In this document: positions 1 through 12,100 of the stretch, one piece after another
Position numbering within the stretch: position 1 is the first letter of the stretch
Layout: each line of letters starts with the position of its first letter
Assembly (NCBI GenBank): GCA_905116865.2
Contig: CAJHNH020004602.1
Location: 1,165,378 to 1,229,377, forward strand
DNA length: 64,000 bases
Source: Candidula unifasciata
Lineage: Eukaryota; Mollusca; Gastropoda; Stylommatophora; Geomitridae
Direction: 5' to 3'
The notes under the pieces: generated by a model
What the model was told of the DNA's origin: nothing
The model's database searches: none
The model's input: the letters and a program-made list of their open reading frames with translations, nothing else
Made by a program: the position numbers and the translations under genes

Positions 1-131
1 TTTTTCTATTCTTCTTCGTCTTCTTCTTTTTCTTCTTCTTCTTCTTTTTCTTCTTCTTCTTTTTCTTCTTCTTTTTCTTCTTCTTCTTCTTCATCTGTCT
101 TCTTCTTCTTCTTCTTCTTCTTCTTCTTCTT
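1..131. repeat. TTC/GAA microsatellite
   Basis: About 130 bp of TTC/CTT triplets with T-rich interruptions at the window edge. Read on the minus strand it is the GAA tail of the SINE-A copy that follows. An E/K-rich frame across it is not a gene. Confidence 0.9.
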
Positions 132-418
132 CCTTTTGTTCACCGGCTGTAATCTCCAACAGACAGTTCTGGTTGTTCGTCCACTTCTGGACTTGAATCT
201 TGTTCCAAAACCTGAGTGTTGCATAGACATCCGCTTTAAAAATCTGATTTTTTTTTTTTTAATGCAGAATGTTGCTTTCTTGCCTCTCAGGCAGATGCAC
301 TCTGACTTCTAAGAAGGCGCTAATTAGTCAACTCTTACGACATGCTTGTTGGGGAGGCAGTGGGTCTATTCTTGTTTCCCCCACAAGGAGGATCAGGAAC
401 CCACACGGGGACTATACA
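132..418 (-). mobile_element. SINE-A copy 1, full length
   Basis: On the plus strand it reads from the element's 3' end (CACCGGCTGTAATCTCC) through CTTGCCTCTCAGGCAGATGC to a GGCAGTGGGTCTATTCTTG segment and GGAACCCACACGGGGAC. The same ordered blocks recur in about a dozen copies in the window. Confidence 0.8.
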
Positions 419-1683
419 CTCTTAAACATATGGATATTGGAAATATATCGTCTTTTGATTATTTTTTTTTCAAAGGAAGTAATAAAGAATGTGTTTTGAA
501 AATCATATCAATTATATTACATCTTCTAAAAGGCTGTAAGTTGTTACTTAAACTTTTTTTTCTTGAAAAAGGAACTTTTTTTTTTTTTTAAGCCGCTGCA
601 ATTTGGGATCTCTTAGTTTTAGCTTGTTTGGCTTATGCCTAAATCTAGTACTGTACTATCTTTTCCAGAAGTGAAAACTTTCATAAAGAGACAATTCAAA
701 CACAGTGGAAAGCAAGCAGTGGTTAAAACCATGAAAATATTGTCCTCGATGGTCTGAAAAAAAACAAAAGCCCAGACCAAGCCACAATTTTTCGCCTCTG
801 CAAACTCAACAATCACTTAAATAAATTATCATATAAAATAGATTTGAGCCTGACAGCTATAAGCCAGTGTCTTCTTGATTAACTGACCTTAGAACTTGTC
901 TTACAAGTCTGTTCTTTCCTGCAGGAGCTGTGAAGCAGCACGTAGCCACACTCAGTAGACCTAAAAACTAAACTTTTGGGAAGCCCATGAGACCTTGAGA
1001 TGGCATCCCATTTTATGACCCATAGTTGATATAAGTACATGATCCGAGATCACCGAAAGAAGTAGAAGCACATGTTTGATATTACAGTTGACAGTGTTAA
1101 GATCAACCGACTCCTCTCTATACGCATGAGCAATAGTAGCCAACAGATGGTACAACGCAGCTCACTCCCATTCCTATCTCACTGTGATACACATACCTAC
1201 ACTCACGTTTGCACACTAAGGGATTTATTCATTTAGCGTGATCAAGAAAGTTGAGGCAGATGTCGCATACAAGCATAAACTGATTTCAGCATTGGCTCAC
1301 ATTTATTAACATTAGGTTTATCTCTCTCGCACATATCTTTGTATTGTAGTTAAAGTCGACATTGATATCTTCAATGCAAGACTGTAGCTCACATGCGTGT
1401 AGTTATAACTTCTTTAGAGATCCCGTGGGCTGCCAACAAAACTGACGAACACGTTATCCAGGCGAGATTTGTAATATAATACTTTATGCCTCTAAGAAAT
1501 ATGTGGTACCTTACTTTCATAAATCATTAAGGTTTACGATAGGCAGTGACGCCAACACACACACACATTGTGGGGGGTGGGGGAGGAGGGGTTGTTCAAG
1601 GCATGCTTTACGTGCGTAATAATAATAATAATAAAAATACCCTGAAAGGCAAATAAATACATATATTTGAAATACTGACTCAT
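419..1683. other. No gene recognised
   Basis: AT-rich unique-looking DNA with T runs near 445-590, a CA/G-rich patch near 1556-1592 and an ATA microsatellite at 1618-1634. Short reading frames on both strands show no domain. Confidence 0.6.
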
Positions 1684-1716
1684 CTGCATGCTGGTTCCTT
1701 GCCTCTCAGGCAGATG
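1684..1716 (-). mobile_element. SINE-A fragment
   Basis: Short piece matching the most conserved SINE-A block (GGTTCCTTGCCTCTCAGGCA). Confidence 0.6.
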
Positions 1717-1739
1717 TATTGTAATAATGTTCCTAGCCT

Positions 1740-3090
1740 CACAATTAATAACAGTAACATCAAAAGAGAAAGCAAACTGAGGTACCTAGTATCATTTTTG
1801 ATAGAAGCTTATCCTTCAGGAATCATGTAAAGACAGTTGTGGTGAAATGATAAAAAGGACTCAGTGCTCTCAAGATTATGTCAGCAATGGACATGGAACA
1901 AAGAATGCTGTTCACAATGTTCCAGCATGTGATCCTGTCGGTGAAAGATTATGGACTTGGAATGCTTACCATATCAAAGAGTCAGCTGATGAAACTAAAA
2001 CGAATTCAGAATGAAGCCATGCGGGTGATTCTGGGATGCACAAAAGATACCCCGGTATGTATGCGATATATGCTTGTACTGCCTTCTACTGCACATAGGC
2101 ACAATGTTCTGCAAGCAAAGTCATATCTTAGAGTAGCTGCAGACAAAAAGCACCTCCTGCATGAACCCTGGGTAGAGAGCTAAGAGTCACAGACTGAAAA
2201 GAGGAAGGTCTTGGATGGCGCAAGCTGAAGACACAACCAGGCTTTTGTGGAGGCTTGATAAATTTGTGCAATGTAAGGAGTGAATTAAAGAGTGTCTGAG
2301 CAAGTTTCAGACTTGTGTAAGGTTCTTGTCACTTTGGATCGTGAGTGCAGGGACTGGCCAGCTGGCGCTGTAGAACCAGAATTTCAACAAATGATCCATG
2401 ACAATTCCCGCTTAAGTGATGTGATTATCTGTACAGATGGCTCTGTGCTGAAGAGCAGACGAAGTGCACGGGGGTTTATAGTAGAAGAGAATGGACGTCA
2501 TTTAGTGCAACAAAGCCTCGCATATGATATCACAATGTCTAGTTAAAGAATGGTGGTGGAGGCAACCACTGCTTCATTCCGCTGGCTTGAGAATTAGCTG
2601 TTCACACATACCGTGATTTTAACTGACTCACAGAGCATGCTGAGAAAGGCGGAGACAGGTATGCTCCGTGCAGAGTGGCAAGCATCACTTCAGAGGTCCT
2701 GGTTAGTGAGCATCTTTTAATACTCTCTGCAGGTCATGGCGGTGTATTGGGAAATGAGCAGGTAGACAGATTATCTGCACCACTTGGTGGTGAATTGATG
2801 TATGACAAGCTAGATGTTGTAAGGACCATTCTGGGAGCGAGTGAACAGTGCGGAAGCGCACCTACATCATTTCGGTCTGAGGAGAATGGCGCTGCGAGGA
2901 GTTACCTGTGGATCTGACCGACGCTCAACATTCATGGAAAAGGCGAGACGGATATACAGTCAGACTGTTACTGGTGCCATCAGAATTTGAACTCTTCTTT
3001 TGCTGCAAAAGATGCAGACGGAGCGCTTATGGGAGTGTCCCGAATGCTCTGATGTAGATTCTTAAATCAACATTTAACGCTCTTTGAGGG
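1740..3090 (+). pseudogene. LINE-J: Jockey-like LINE remnant (RT thumb plus RNase H)
   Basis: Reading frames broken by shifts and stops encode LKRIQNEAMRVILGCTKDTP, the conserved segment after the reverse transcriptase. An RNase H domain follows, with an ICTDGS strand, a DSQSMLRKAETGMLRAEW-like helix and a GHGGVLGNEQVDRL end. The 3' end resembles the copies at 15900 and 24300. 5'-truncated and inactive. Confidence 0.85.
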
Positions 3091-3189
3091 CCCCAAATTG
3101 TTAGGGCTTGGGGTGGCTCAGACATTTAACCACTTGAAAATTAATTGTTTATTCCAATTATTATGCTTTCAAACGGGTAAAGTAAATGA

Positions 3190-4066
3190 CGTAAATAGAG
3201 GGTGCCTGCAGTCGAGCTGATAACAAGAAACGCTAAACACAGGTATAACAGAAAATGTGAACATTAAGCTCAAAGAAGGCAATGGAAAAGACGCAAACGA
3301 ACACAACCGAATGCTTCGACCAAAGTCTTTTTCAGCGGTGTACTAAATATAGCACAAACTGTGACTAGAAAACTCAACGGACAACAGAGATAAAACAAAG
3401 GTCAACATGTAACAAAGAAGTATGTTATGGGGAAGGGGGTGAGGGGGGGGGGGGGGGGGTGAAAATGAGGACTATACAACGAAATGAAAAAAAGTAAGAA
3501 AGGGTGGGTAGAAAAAAAAGTGGGGGATGGGGGGGGGGGGGGGGAAGAAATATGAATAAGTTAAATAAATGAAAAAAAACAAGCAAGTAAATTAAATTAA
3601 GCTGTGTTGGATATTAACCCCTCCCCCCCCTCCCCCCCCCCGGAAATAACGTAAAAATATGGATGAAACTATTTTTTAATGAGTAGAGGCTGGTTTGATC
3701 ACCGGTGCAAGATTTAACAGCAGTGACTGAGATATCTTTTTCGCCTTCGTGGTCAGAACTGCTGAAATGGAGGTAGACAGGTTTGAGAGCCTTATTACGA
3801 ATGTCAGCAAGATGTTCACAAAAGCAATCTGCTAGTCTCCTACCGATTTCAAGAGTATATGCCTCTTCACATCTTTTGCAAATGATAGCATAATTTAGGT
3901 TAAGCGATTCACAAGTAAATGCTTCTCTAATGTGAAATAATCCATTCGGAAGGCAGACCGAAGGGGTTTGGATCACAAGTGAACATGTTTTACGTCTTGT
4001 TCGGTTCATTTTAAAGTACCGAAATAAATTGCCATCTGGATCAGAAGCAGCGTTTGGAAATATCAC
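3190..4066 (-). pseudogene. Penelope-like element 3' part with GIY-YIG nuclease remnant
   Basis: The minus-strand frame at 4066-3614 contains AIICKRCEEAYTLEIGRRLA then DCFCEHLADIRNK and KPVYLHFSSSDHEG, the pattern of the GIY-YIG endonuclease of Penelope-like retroelements (C..C..YIGETGRRL..R..EH..D). The expected YIGET reads YTLEI, so the nuclease is probably dead. Downstream on the minus strand come long G/C runs (3440-3640) and a GCTGAAAAAGACTTTGGTCG segment near 3330-3350, typical of Penelope 3'UTRs. Confidence 0.75.
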
Positions 4067-4510
4067 CTCTATTTTTTTGGGGGGCCCAGTGTCATGCTGG
4101 TGTGAAAGGCAATGAGAGAGCTGACGCTCTGGTTGGCATTGTGACTATAAACAAGGACCATCTACGGACAGGAAAGACATCATCAATTCCATACGAAAGA
4201 CTAAACACTGAGGCTTTCAGTTTCGTGAACAATTTTTTTTAATCGAATAAATCATACCCTGGGTGTACCAGCTGGAGCCGCGGGAAAACCATGCGGGAGT
4301 CACCCGTCGTTACACTGACTAGAACAGAACGGGAGTTCTTACCTAAAAGTACTTGGAGACATACTCAGGAACAGATCGGAGCATTTGTGGCCATGTCTGA
4401 TTCAAGATGATATCTAAAATAAACACCAAGAAAAAGCTACCACAGCAGTTACCAACAGTTACAAGCTGATTCTATTAGTCACTTGCTTGCAGTTTGTCCC
4501 CCCATAATTA
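4067..4510 (+). pseudogene. LINE RNase H remnant
   Basis: The plus frame reads CHAGVKGNERADALVG, the last catalytic strand/helix of a retroelement RNase H, then a diverged tail. It abuts the Penelope remnant head to head. Confidence 0.65.
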
Positions 4511-5084
4511 ACATCACAAGGATAGAATCATATTTATACAGATCCAGGTACGCCTCGTTCGACTGTAAGTATTATTAGGTCCCCCAATGGTCAAAAAGTA
4601 ATCCGAAATCTGGGATTCTGTATGTCCCTGAAACAGGTTTAAGTGAATAGTGGAAGTGTCACACTCTTAAAACAGGGCTATGGATGACTTTTATAAGAAT
4701 GACACTGAGCTGCCAAAGAGTAGATAAGGCGGTAGCAACGGGGTCACCAAGTACTGGATGACAATTTCCCCTTTTGAATCTGACTCAGTTAAGTATTGTC
4801 TCCATGGTGAGTTTTGTAAGCAATGGATTTCCATCACTTGATGTGTTTTGCTTTTACGGTAGAAGCAGAAAGATTGCTACTCGTCTGTTTTGATATCTAA
4901 TCACGTATGTTAACGGTCGTATAAAGTTTGCCTGTATGTCAGCTGGACATATTATGGCGTTCTTTTCTGTGTTTGCCCTTAAAAGAGCAGTTGACACGTC
5001 TGATGAGATACAGAGAAATATGCCTGGCAATAAATTGGAAGATCAAATTTCGTCAAAACTCAAAACCTCACCAGTCACCTTTTA
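4511..5084. other. No gene recognised
   Basis: AT-rich sequence. A piece near 4965-4990 (TTTGCCCTTAAAAGAGCAG) resembles SINE-B. Nothing else identified. Confidence 0.5.
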
Positions 5085-5136
5085 TGTATGACATGCTCGT
5101 TAGGGATAGGGGAGGGGCGGGGGTGGGCGTTGATGG

Positions 5137-5372
5137 TGGTCTCTTCCGCTATGAAGGGGTCAAGCCATTTGCCCCATGTTCTGAAAGTCGCAATTTCATT
5201 TCACAGACGCGTCTCGTTCACCACCAGTGAAGTTTTTCCGAAGATCCTTGCCGAAGCCATAGAGTTCATGCTTAGTGCGGCACGCTCTGCGGGTGTTCCG
5301 CAGGGAAGGACGGAGCAAAATGGGGTGACACACTGTGCAATGAAGTTGATCTTCTCGCAGTTTCTATAGGAC
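5137..5372 (+). mobile_element. SINE-E copy 1 (tRNA-like head)
   Basis: Related over about 200 bp to the reverse complement of 13505-13785. The head (GAAGGGGTCAAGCC, then a weak B-box-like TTTCATTTCACAG) has the layout of a tRNA-derived Pol III promoter. A SINE-A-like scrap (ATGACATGCTCGTTAGGGA) precedes it near 5088. Confidence 0.65.
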
Positions 5373-6869
5373 ATTTCTTTGCATAATTCAGAGACAAGAA
5401 TGGGCGGCTGCATCCAGAAGATCCGCCTCAAGAAACCATGTTGGCTGTACACACCCAAGACGACCAGGGTGAAAAGAAATGAGCTGACATACTGGTTGTC
5501 GAGTAGTCAGTAAGGAAGAAGAGTATGGACAGGGCAGATATCTGAAAGCACTGCATTTCAGAGAAGCTGAGACAATGGAGACAACGATTAAGCACCTGCT
5601 GGACATGAGTATTAAACAAGGACAAGCATGCAGAAACCAGTTGCACGGCCAAAGAAAGAAGATATGCCAAACAACTCCGACTGGGTGAAGTGAGCACGGA
5701 GAAACTTGAGATGACTGCTGCAATTGAGTGTGGAGCATGAATGGATCACACTCATGTGCTAGAACAGGCGGACAACAAATAAAATGTTTTACAGACTACA
5801 GCCTGTGTTGTTACCTTTTACTGTCAATGGCTATGTGTTATACAGCCTTGTCAAGTCTTTTCTGCAGTCATTATGCATCTCTTTAGATCGGCACTTCTCC
5901 TATGATCTGCTGGGACATTTGTAGTCCTCGTTTCAACCGTTACACAGAGAATTTAGCATACCTGCCTACTGCCTAGAATGTCAACAATTTGGATCTCCAA
6001 AAGATGCCACTTAGACATAATGGAAGCAAAGCCAAAGGTCAACTACACAAGCGAACAGATCGATGGAATATCCAAAGCCGTAAATACTGTCATAGGACAG
6101 TTTTAACACATGTCTAAATCAGGGTCATAAAATAAGACACATTGAAACGGTACAATGTTGTGATGGTGGCTCGTATTGGTCTAGGTGGTACTCTGCAGCT
6201 ACAAAAACCATCCAACACCGCTCCAGGGATGAGGTAACTCAAGCCTGGGCACCACAGATATTTCTGTGCACAACTTGGCCAGGCTTCCTCACCCCTTGAT
6301 TGCCCCCAGACTGGATAGAATCAGTCAAAAACACAGTACACAAGAAATTTGATTGAATAACAATACGCACACAGACCTAACTAAAGTGAACTGAGAAATA
6401 TCAGACACCAAGACAATTGGTTTCAAGATAACAATGCAGGATGTAATAAGTTCCATACAATATAAGAAATCTCAATGGACTGACACAGAAGAATGACATA
6501 TAGAAGAGTACGACATAAATAATGTCTCAGTCAGCCAAGAATGACCCCTGGACTGCCAAAAGTCACTGCTAAAGAACATTACTGCTTTAATGATGTGATA
6601 GGGTGAAGGTACTTTTGGACACACATAAGTTTATCCCAATTGAGGTTTGAAGAAATCTAATGTCACTTGGTATGGCACGGTGTAGGTAGCAGCTGGTGGC
6701 AGTCTATAGTGGCCAAACCTTGGCGTGGAGGCATTTGATAGTGTTGAAGTAGCAACAGCTGTCTTCTAGTTGGTGCGATACCCCTTGTCACCTCCAACAT
6801 TTTGATAAGGTCATTGAAACAAAGTAAAAGGAGGAGGTACCTGAATGCTGGTAGGTTGGGTGATGGCTC
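5373..6869. other. No gene recognised
   Basis: About 1.5 kb with short frames on both strands and no motif I can name. A decayed transposon is possible but not supported. Confidence 0.5.
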
Positions 6870-7045
6870 CGCCCTGTTGGATCAACTGGGTTTAAGAATT
6901 GACATCACAGCACTCAAAGCATTCCTATATGCGCTCCATCCTTATCCTCAGCACCCAGCACAGAGTTCCAATACTAATGGTGCCAGTCGTAGTCTGATTG
7001 TATGTCCATCTTGCCTTTCCCCTGAGTGTAGTGTGCCGGATGGAC
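6870..7045 (-). mobile_element. LINE-J 3'-end fragment
   Basis: On the minus strand it contains GAGTGCTGTGATGTCAATTC and the cysteine-rich segment shared with 24300-24430, 16300-16360 and 19365-19416. Confidence 0.7.
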
Positions 7046-8670
7046 CCTCTGGTCACACCAAGGTGCATCATTCTTTCCAGCCCATAATAATCAACGGGTT
7101 ATGATCCTGAAGCAACTCTCAGATCAGCTAGTACTGCCAGGTTATAATACATTTCACAACCCATACTCTTGAGAAATTCCCTCGGTAAACAATGCAGATA
7201 TATATATAAAAAAGTTGAGGAATTATCTTTGCTGTTCCTCTTCTGGCTACGTGAGTCGTTTCCAGAATGACGCCAAGATTTAAATAGTTTCCGAACCAGA
7301 AGCAAGATAGATTCCTTGCGCCAGATAAGTGGTGGTTCAGCCACGCAAAATGGATTTGCCACTAAGGAAAAACACTTATCTGTGAGTGAATTCATAATAT
7401 AACTCACTCTCTGTAGATTGAGGATGGGATAAGGCTCAGTCTCCCATATCCTGATCCATACTTATTAAAGAAGGGCTATTTACTTGAGGTGGAAAAGTCC
7501 ACATTTAAATTCAGTTCATTACATCATTTACATAGTAGGTTACAAGCTATGGACTGAGCCATAAGTGTAGGGTGTGTTTTGCTGGTTACGTGACAAATAC
7601 CAGCATCATCTACATAGCGAACATGAAGGCTGTCACCTGATGCCTCTCTGAAAGGCAATACAGGACTAGAGAAGAAGAAGAAAGATGTTTGTTTCTCTAG
7701 TTTTGGTTTCACAAATAGATCATTTTTCTTGAACCGCCACTCTTATCTCTCTATGCAGGCATATTCTACAAACATAACTATATAGTATTTCATTTTTAAA
7801 TCCTAAACTGAGAGATAAGTCACCAGAGACAGAAAAAAAGTACAATACAAATAAAGTTTCTAGGTGAATTCTCTAGAAGATTCTTCTTAGCCTTTATATT
7901 TATTCTTTTGTGTGCCTGCTAACTTAGAGTAAACAAACTATATGTCTTGTATACAGAATTTGACATGTGTTTAATATATTGAGGGCAGACCTGGACAAAC
8001 TAATGCAAACATAACACCTGTCAATTATAGCAACAGTTTATTTAAAGCATATAAATACACAAAAGACTTAACACAGAAGAAGTGATGTGACTTTAAAACA
8101 AATGAAGAACAGAATTAGAGTGTCACGTTTTCTTCAACACAATGACCAGCATTCACTCTCCAAGGAATCTCCAAACCTAACAGCATTTTTCGGGCCATGG
8201 TGTGTCCAGCTCATTCCAGACCCGAGCCTCTATGACACTCTATGAACCCATACTTCATGCACACTCAGACACTGGTCATCCTGTGTCTGCAGCGGTGTCA
8301 CACAATAAGCCACTTCTCAGTATCTCCTAAATTTGTGCCTCATTTGTCTCTGTCTGGCAGATAAAACAGTAGTTTTCTTTATCCAAGCAGAGCACGGATA
8401 GGACTAAAAATACTGGCATATTACCGTACACCTAAAGTCTTACAGCAAAACAGATTCTTTTAGATTGCAACCCATTCTGACCAGACATATCATAACAGGT
8501 GAAATGGAGCAGTCATAGTTTCATAAAGAAGAACTATCGGATTGTCATGTAACACAAAGGGGCACGCACTAGAGAAAGCTTCAGCTTGGAAAGTTTTCAT
8601 TCTTTTAGCTGAAATTTTAATGTTTTCAACCACCTGTGAGCAGACAGGAACCTTACATTGCCTGGCAAGA
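7046..8670. other. No gene recognised
   Basis: Left of the POLR3D stop. AT-rich, with no coding motif. The POLR3D 3'UTR may extend into its right part. An AATAAA on the minus strand at 8037-8042 is a distant candidate signal. Confidence 0.5.
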
Positions 8671-8830
8671 CACATGATGATGATGATGATGATGATTCAA
8701 CACTCTATACCAGGGGTATTCAGGCCAAAATTATGAAAATGGAGATTGTCACCCATGAATACAATTTGAAATGATCGCAGGCTATTTGCTAGGCCTCTGC
8801 GAGTAAAATTCCTCCACAGGTCCACCAGCT
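8671..8830. mobile_element. ATG microsatellite and hAT-like end
   Basis: Seven to eight ATG triplets (8671-8693) are followed by CCAGGGGTATTCAGGCC and a CGCAGGCTATTTGCTAGGCC block that recurs at 43510-43540. The CAGGG(G)TATTC start resembles hAT-type inverted termini. Confidence 0.5.
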
Positions 8831-9003
8831 GAACATCCCTAAGCTACACTTTATCCATCAAAATTATGTTGGAAATAGCCCATATTTGAATACAAGAGTC
8901 ATAGTTTTCACCCAATCTGGCCTAATAACTCACTCTAATTGCTTATTTTCACACCTTTCTAGTTATGTGGATAAATATTATGACAAAACAGAAACAACAA
9001 ATG

Positions 9004-9129
9004 TCAGGAAAATTTGTTCACATAGCTGAGAAGGTTACTGTAGTCTGGGGTGATCACAAGTTTATGGCTGACTGGACCCAAAACAATAATTTGACCTGGA
9101 TTATCATCAGCATGTATGGATACCAGCTC
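9004..9129 (-). CDS. POLR3D: POLR3D coding exon 10 (stop)
   Basis: Starts after CTCTCCAG with ELVSIHAD and ends LLSYVNKFS then TGA. SHKLVITPDYSNLL matches the KHKLVCSPDFESLL terminus of human RPC4. A plus-strand reading frame over the same bases is a shadow. Confidence 0.95.
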   Translation of the reverse strand, partial: ELVSIHADDNPGQIIVLGPVSHKLVITPDYSNLLSYVNKFS

Positions 9130-12100
9130 CTGGAGAGAAAGATCACAAGCACTGGTTTCATAAATGTGATGGCCATGAAAGAGGATCCACAGTTAATTAA
9201 CACTGCTAACTCTCTTTAACAGAGCTTTCCAAACTGTGTTGCAAAACACTAGTCTGTGAGCTCACCAGGAAATTTGTGGAGGTCAAAAGAAATTAAAAAC
9301 AATGTTGAACTTGAAATGTTTAATTATAATGCCAAATCAGTACTGTTGTATGGTTTGGAATAAGGAAGAAGAATTTCTTCTTCTTCTTCTGCGCCCAACT
9401 TTAGTCATGCTAAACACAGAGTCCCGACTTGGTCACAAAAAGGATTGTGTGTTTGAAAAGCTCTGTTCCGTAACATAGGCTTCATCACAATAACATGAAC
9501 TCTGCTAAGTATCATTTCGCCTTCTTCAATAAATAGATTAGTAAAGTCTCTCTTCGTCTGCCCTTAAAAGGGTGGCTGGCACATTCTGTTGTGGTTTACA
9601 GCTAGGCTGCAATATATGCACCTTTGGTCCAAAACACACAATTTCATAAAAATCCTAATAAGTTACCTTTCACAACCTGCTTGGTAAGGGAATGGATCTA
9701 TTGATTTTTTTCCCCTCTTAAAAAAGGCCCAAAACTCACACAGGGAGTTGGTAAAAGATCTTTTTCACGACTTTGGTGCATTGGGTAAATACCTATTTAA
9801 TAAATAAAATAATACAATATAATCAGCCGCAGCATCATAGGCAGGTCTTTTGCTGACTGTCGCTCCAATTATGGCCTGCAGGGAAGTCTATAGGTTCACT
9901 GACAATTCACAAGACTCATTTACACATGTCTAAGAAGTCACCAATATCCTATATCCACTTAGGTGTAATCCCTGCCTTTTCTTCTAAAAACCTCACTTTT
10001 CCCTGCAATTCTTTCTAGGCAACTGAATCATTTAATACAGCTAATAACACACTAACTGCCATTAGAACCTACAGTACTTTTTAAATGAGCTAGTTTTCTT
10101 CAATGTTCTCTCATCTAATAAATTTATTACCAATACAAACAGGACAATAAGAAGAGCCAACAACTTTTACAAACCTGATGGAAGTTAACTGGGATGCCCG
10201 GCAAGACCTCCATGACATTGTCTCCCAGGAGCAATTCAGCTTTCCCAGACTTGTAGACTCTGAGCTTGCCCATGTAGCCTTCAGCACAATCTTTCAGCTG
10301 GCAGGAACCCAGTCGCTTCACCAGCTGGTTTTCCCAAGAGAGAAGGACTATATTTTATATTTGTTCTTTTAATCAAAACTGGCAATAGGACCCTCTTCTG
10401 TACTCCTCCTCCCCCTTTTCCCATTTTTGTATGCCAGTGGTGCTGCATCTGGCATGTGATGCCAGGCTCATATTTTTGCACACCAGTCAGAATATGTGGG
10501 TGATGTGGTCAGCACCTTTCCAGCTGCCGTTATTTCCCCAGACAATACCTGGTACCCATTTGAGGCTGGGTCAACGTGGGCACCACTGACATATAGCATC
10601 ATGCCACTGTTGTTCCTAATCAGGCTACAATAACAAACTTATAAGTGGGCAAATGTTTCAAGTAAATTCAAATTCTCACGTATAAAACTAATAAGGTTAT
10701 TTCAACCAAGCTCCACATAATTCCTCACAGCACACCTCCATGTGCTATAGCTGGAAGACTTTTCCCACAGGAATTTAACGTTTATCCCTCACACTGTCAT
10801 CATATATGTCTTATAATATTTATCAGCTGCCACAGAGAAGAGAATGTCCTCTGGAATACATCCAACTAGTACAGGGCTATTCAACTGTCAGCCCACATAG
10901 CCCTGCAAGTGGCCCAATGCCAGTTGTATTGTATTAACTATCTTTCTATGCCTGGGTTCAGTCCTCCAGCCTGTGATGATTCCCATTTTCCAAATTTGGC
11001 CACTAAGTAAATTTATTTGGATAGCTTTGACCTAGTATGTGGCCAGATGAGTAAGCTCTCACATTCTAGTTGTCTAAGAGACATGCACCGGCCGCTCAAC
11101 CAATGCATGTGATAGCATTAGCATTGTTGACCTACTCCAGCAACATAGTTCGCAAGTCTCTTGAACATCGCTTTATTTATACATTGGGAACTCTGGCGCC
11201 CAGTGGACTTAACACCCGGATATCAATTTTCAAGGCCCCAAGTGCCTCGCCAGACCATTGTTTTGACCTCGACCCGGCTGCCATGAGATACAAAGATAAG
11301 TGATACTGTGTAGTATTGTATACCCTATGTATGTGCTGAAAAAGGCTCCATAGCCGCAAAGTTCACATTCTATTTGTGTTCGTTATGTGGTGAAGTTCGC
11401 TGACATACTTTTCGTTCGGTTTTATATCTTTCCTTGACCTACCCAGAGATGCAGATGGTAAAAACCAGACACCATATACGAAAGTTAGTGCTTGCTGGAT
11501 ATAAGTGGTCCAGATATCAATACAACATAAAGAGGCAATGACGAACATGACTTATTTAATATTGCCCATCTTATGTCAATGTCCTCCTTCTTCAATAAAT
11601 GGTAATCAAGAATGTTCTTCTTCTCCATTACTTGAAGCCCTTCAGGTTCTTTGCTGCAGATATCACCTGCCTCCAATATTCTCTGCGACTGTTCCCCCCC
11701 CCCCCCCTTCTAGTTGGTTTCTGACGGTACGTTATTTCTCCACCATCTTTACCTCTGCCTTGTGGTCTACTTCCATTCAACTCCTCTGTGTAAGCAGTTT
11801 TTATCTGCGATTTTTGCCATTAGGATCCTTTCCTCAACAGTTTTTAAGAGGCTTTATCTCTTTTCTGTGTACTCCAGGTACAAGTGTTAGCAACTAAGAA
11901 ACATGAACATGATGAAGAATATCTTGGTGAATTTGTTTATACCTCATCCTCTTTCTCTGATGTGCTGGCGGTAGAAGATTTAGGCCTGTCATCTGTGAGA
12001 GCAGAAGCTGGTAGCCCAGGAAGGGTGTCCGGAAACTGAATAAACAACAACTCCCCTTTCTCTGTAAATAAAATGCTCTTATTAATAATAATCACACAAG

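Noticed and set aside
6..230. Minus-strand E/K-rich frame
   Set aside because: It is the translation of a TTC/GAA microsatellite; no gene context.
5388..5738. Two overlapping minus-strand frames of about 100 codons
   Set aside because: Cysteine/leucine-rich with no domain, no splice support, and frames overlapping each other; probably chance.
8965..9219. Plus-strand 84-codon frame
   Set aside because: It is antisense to POLR3D exon 10, which has strong family motifs and matching splice phase.
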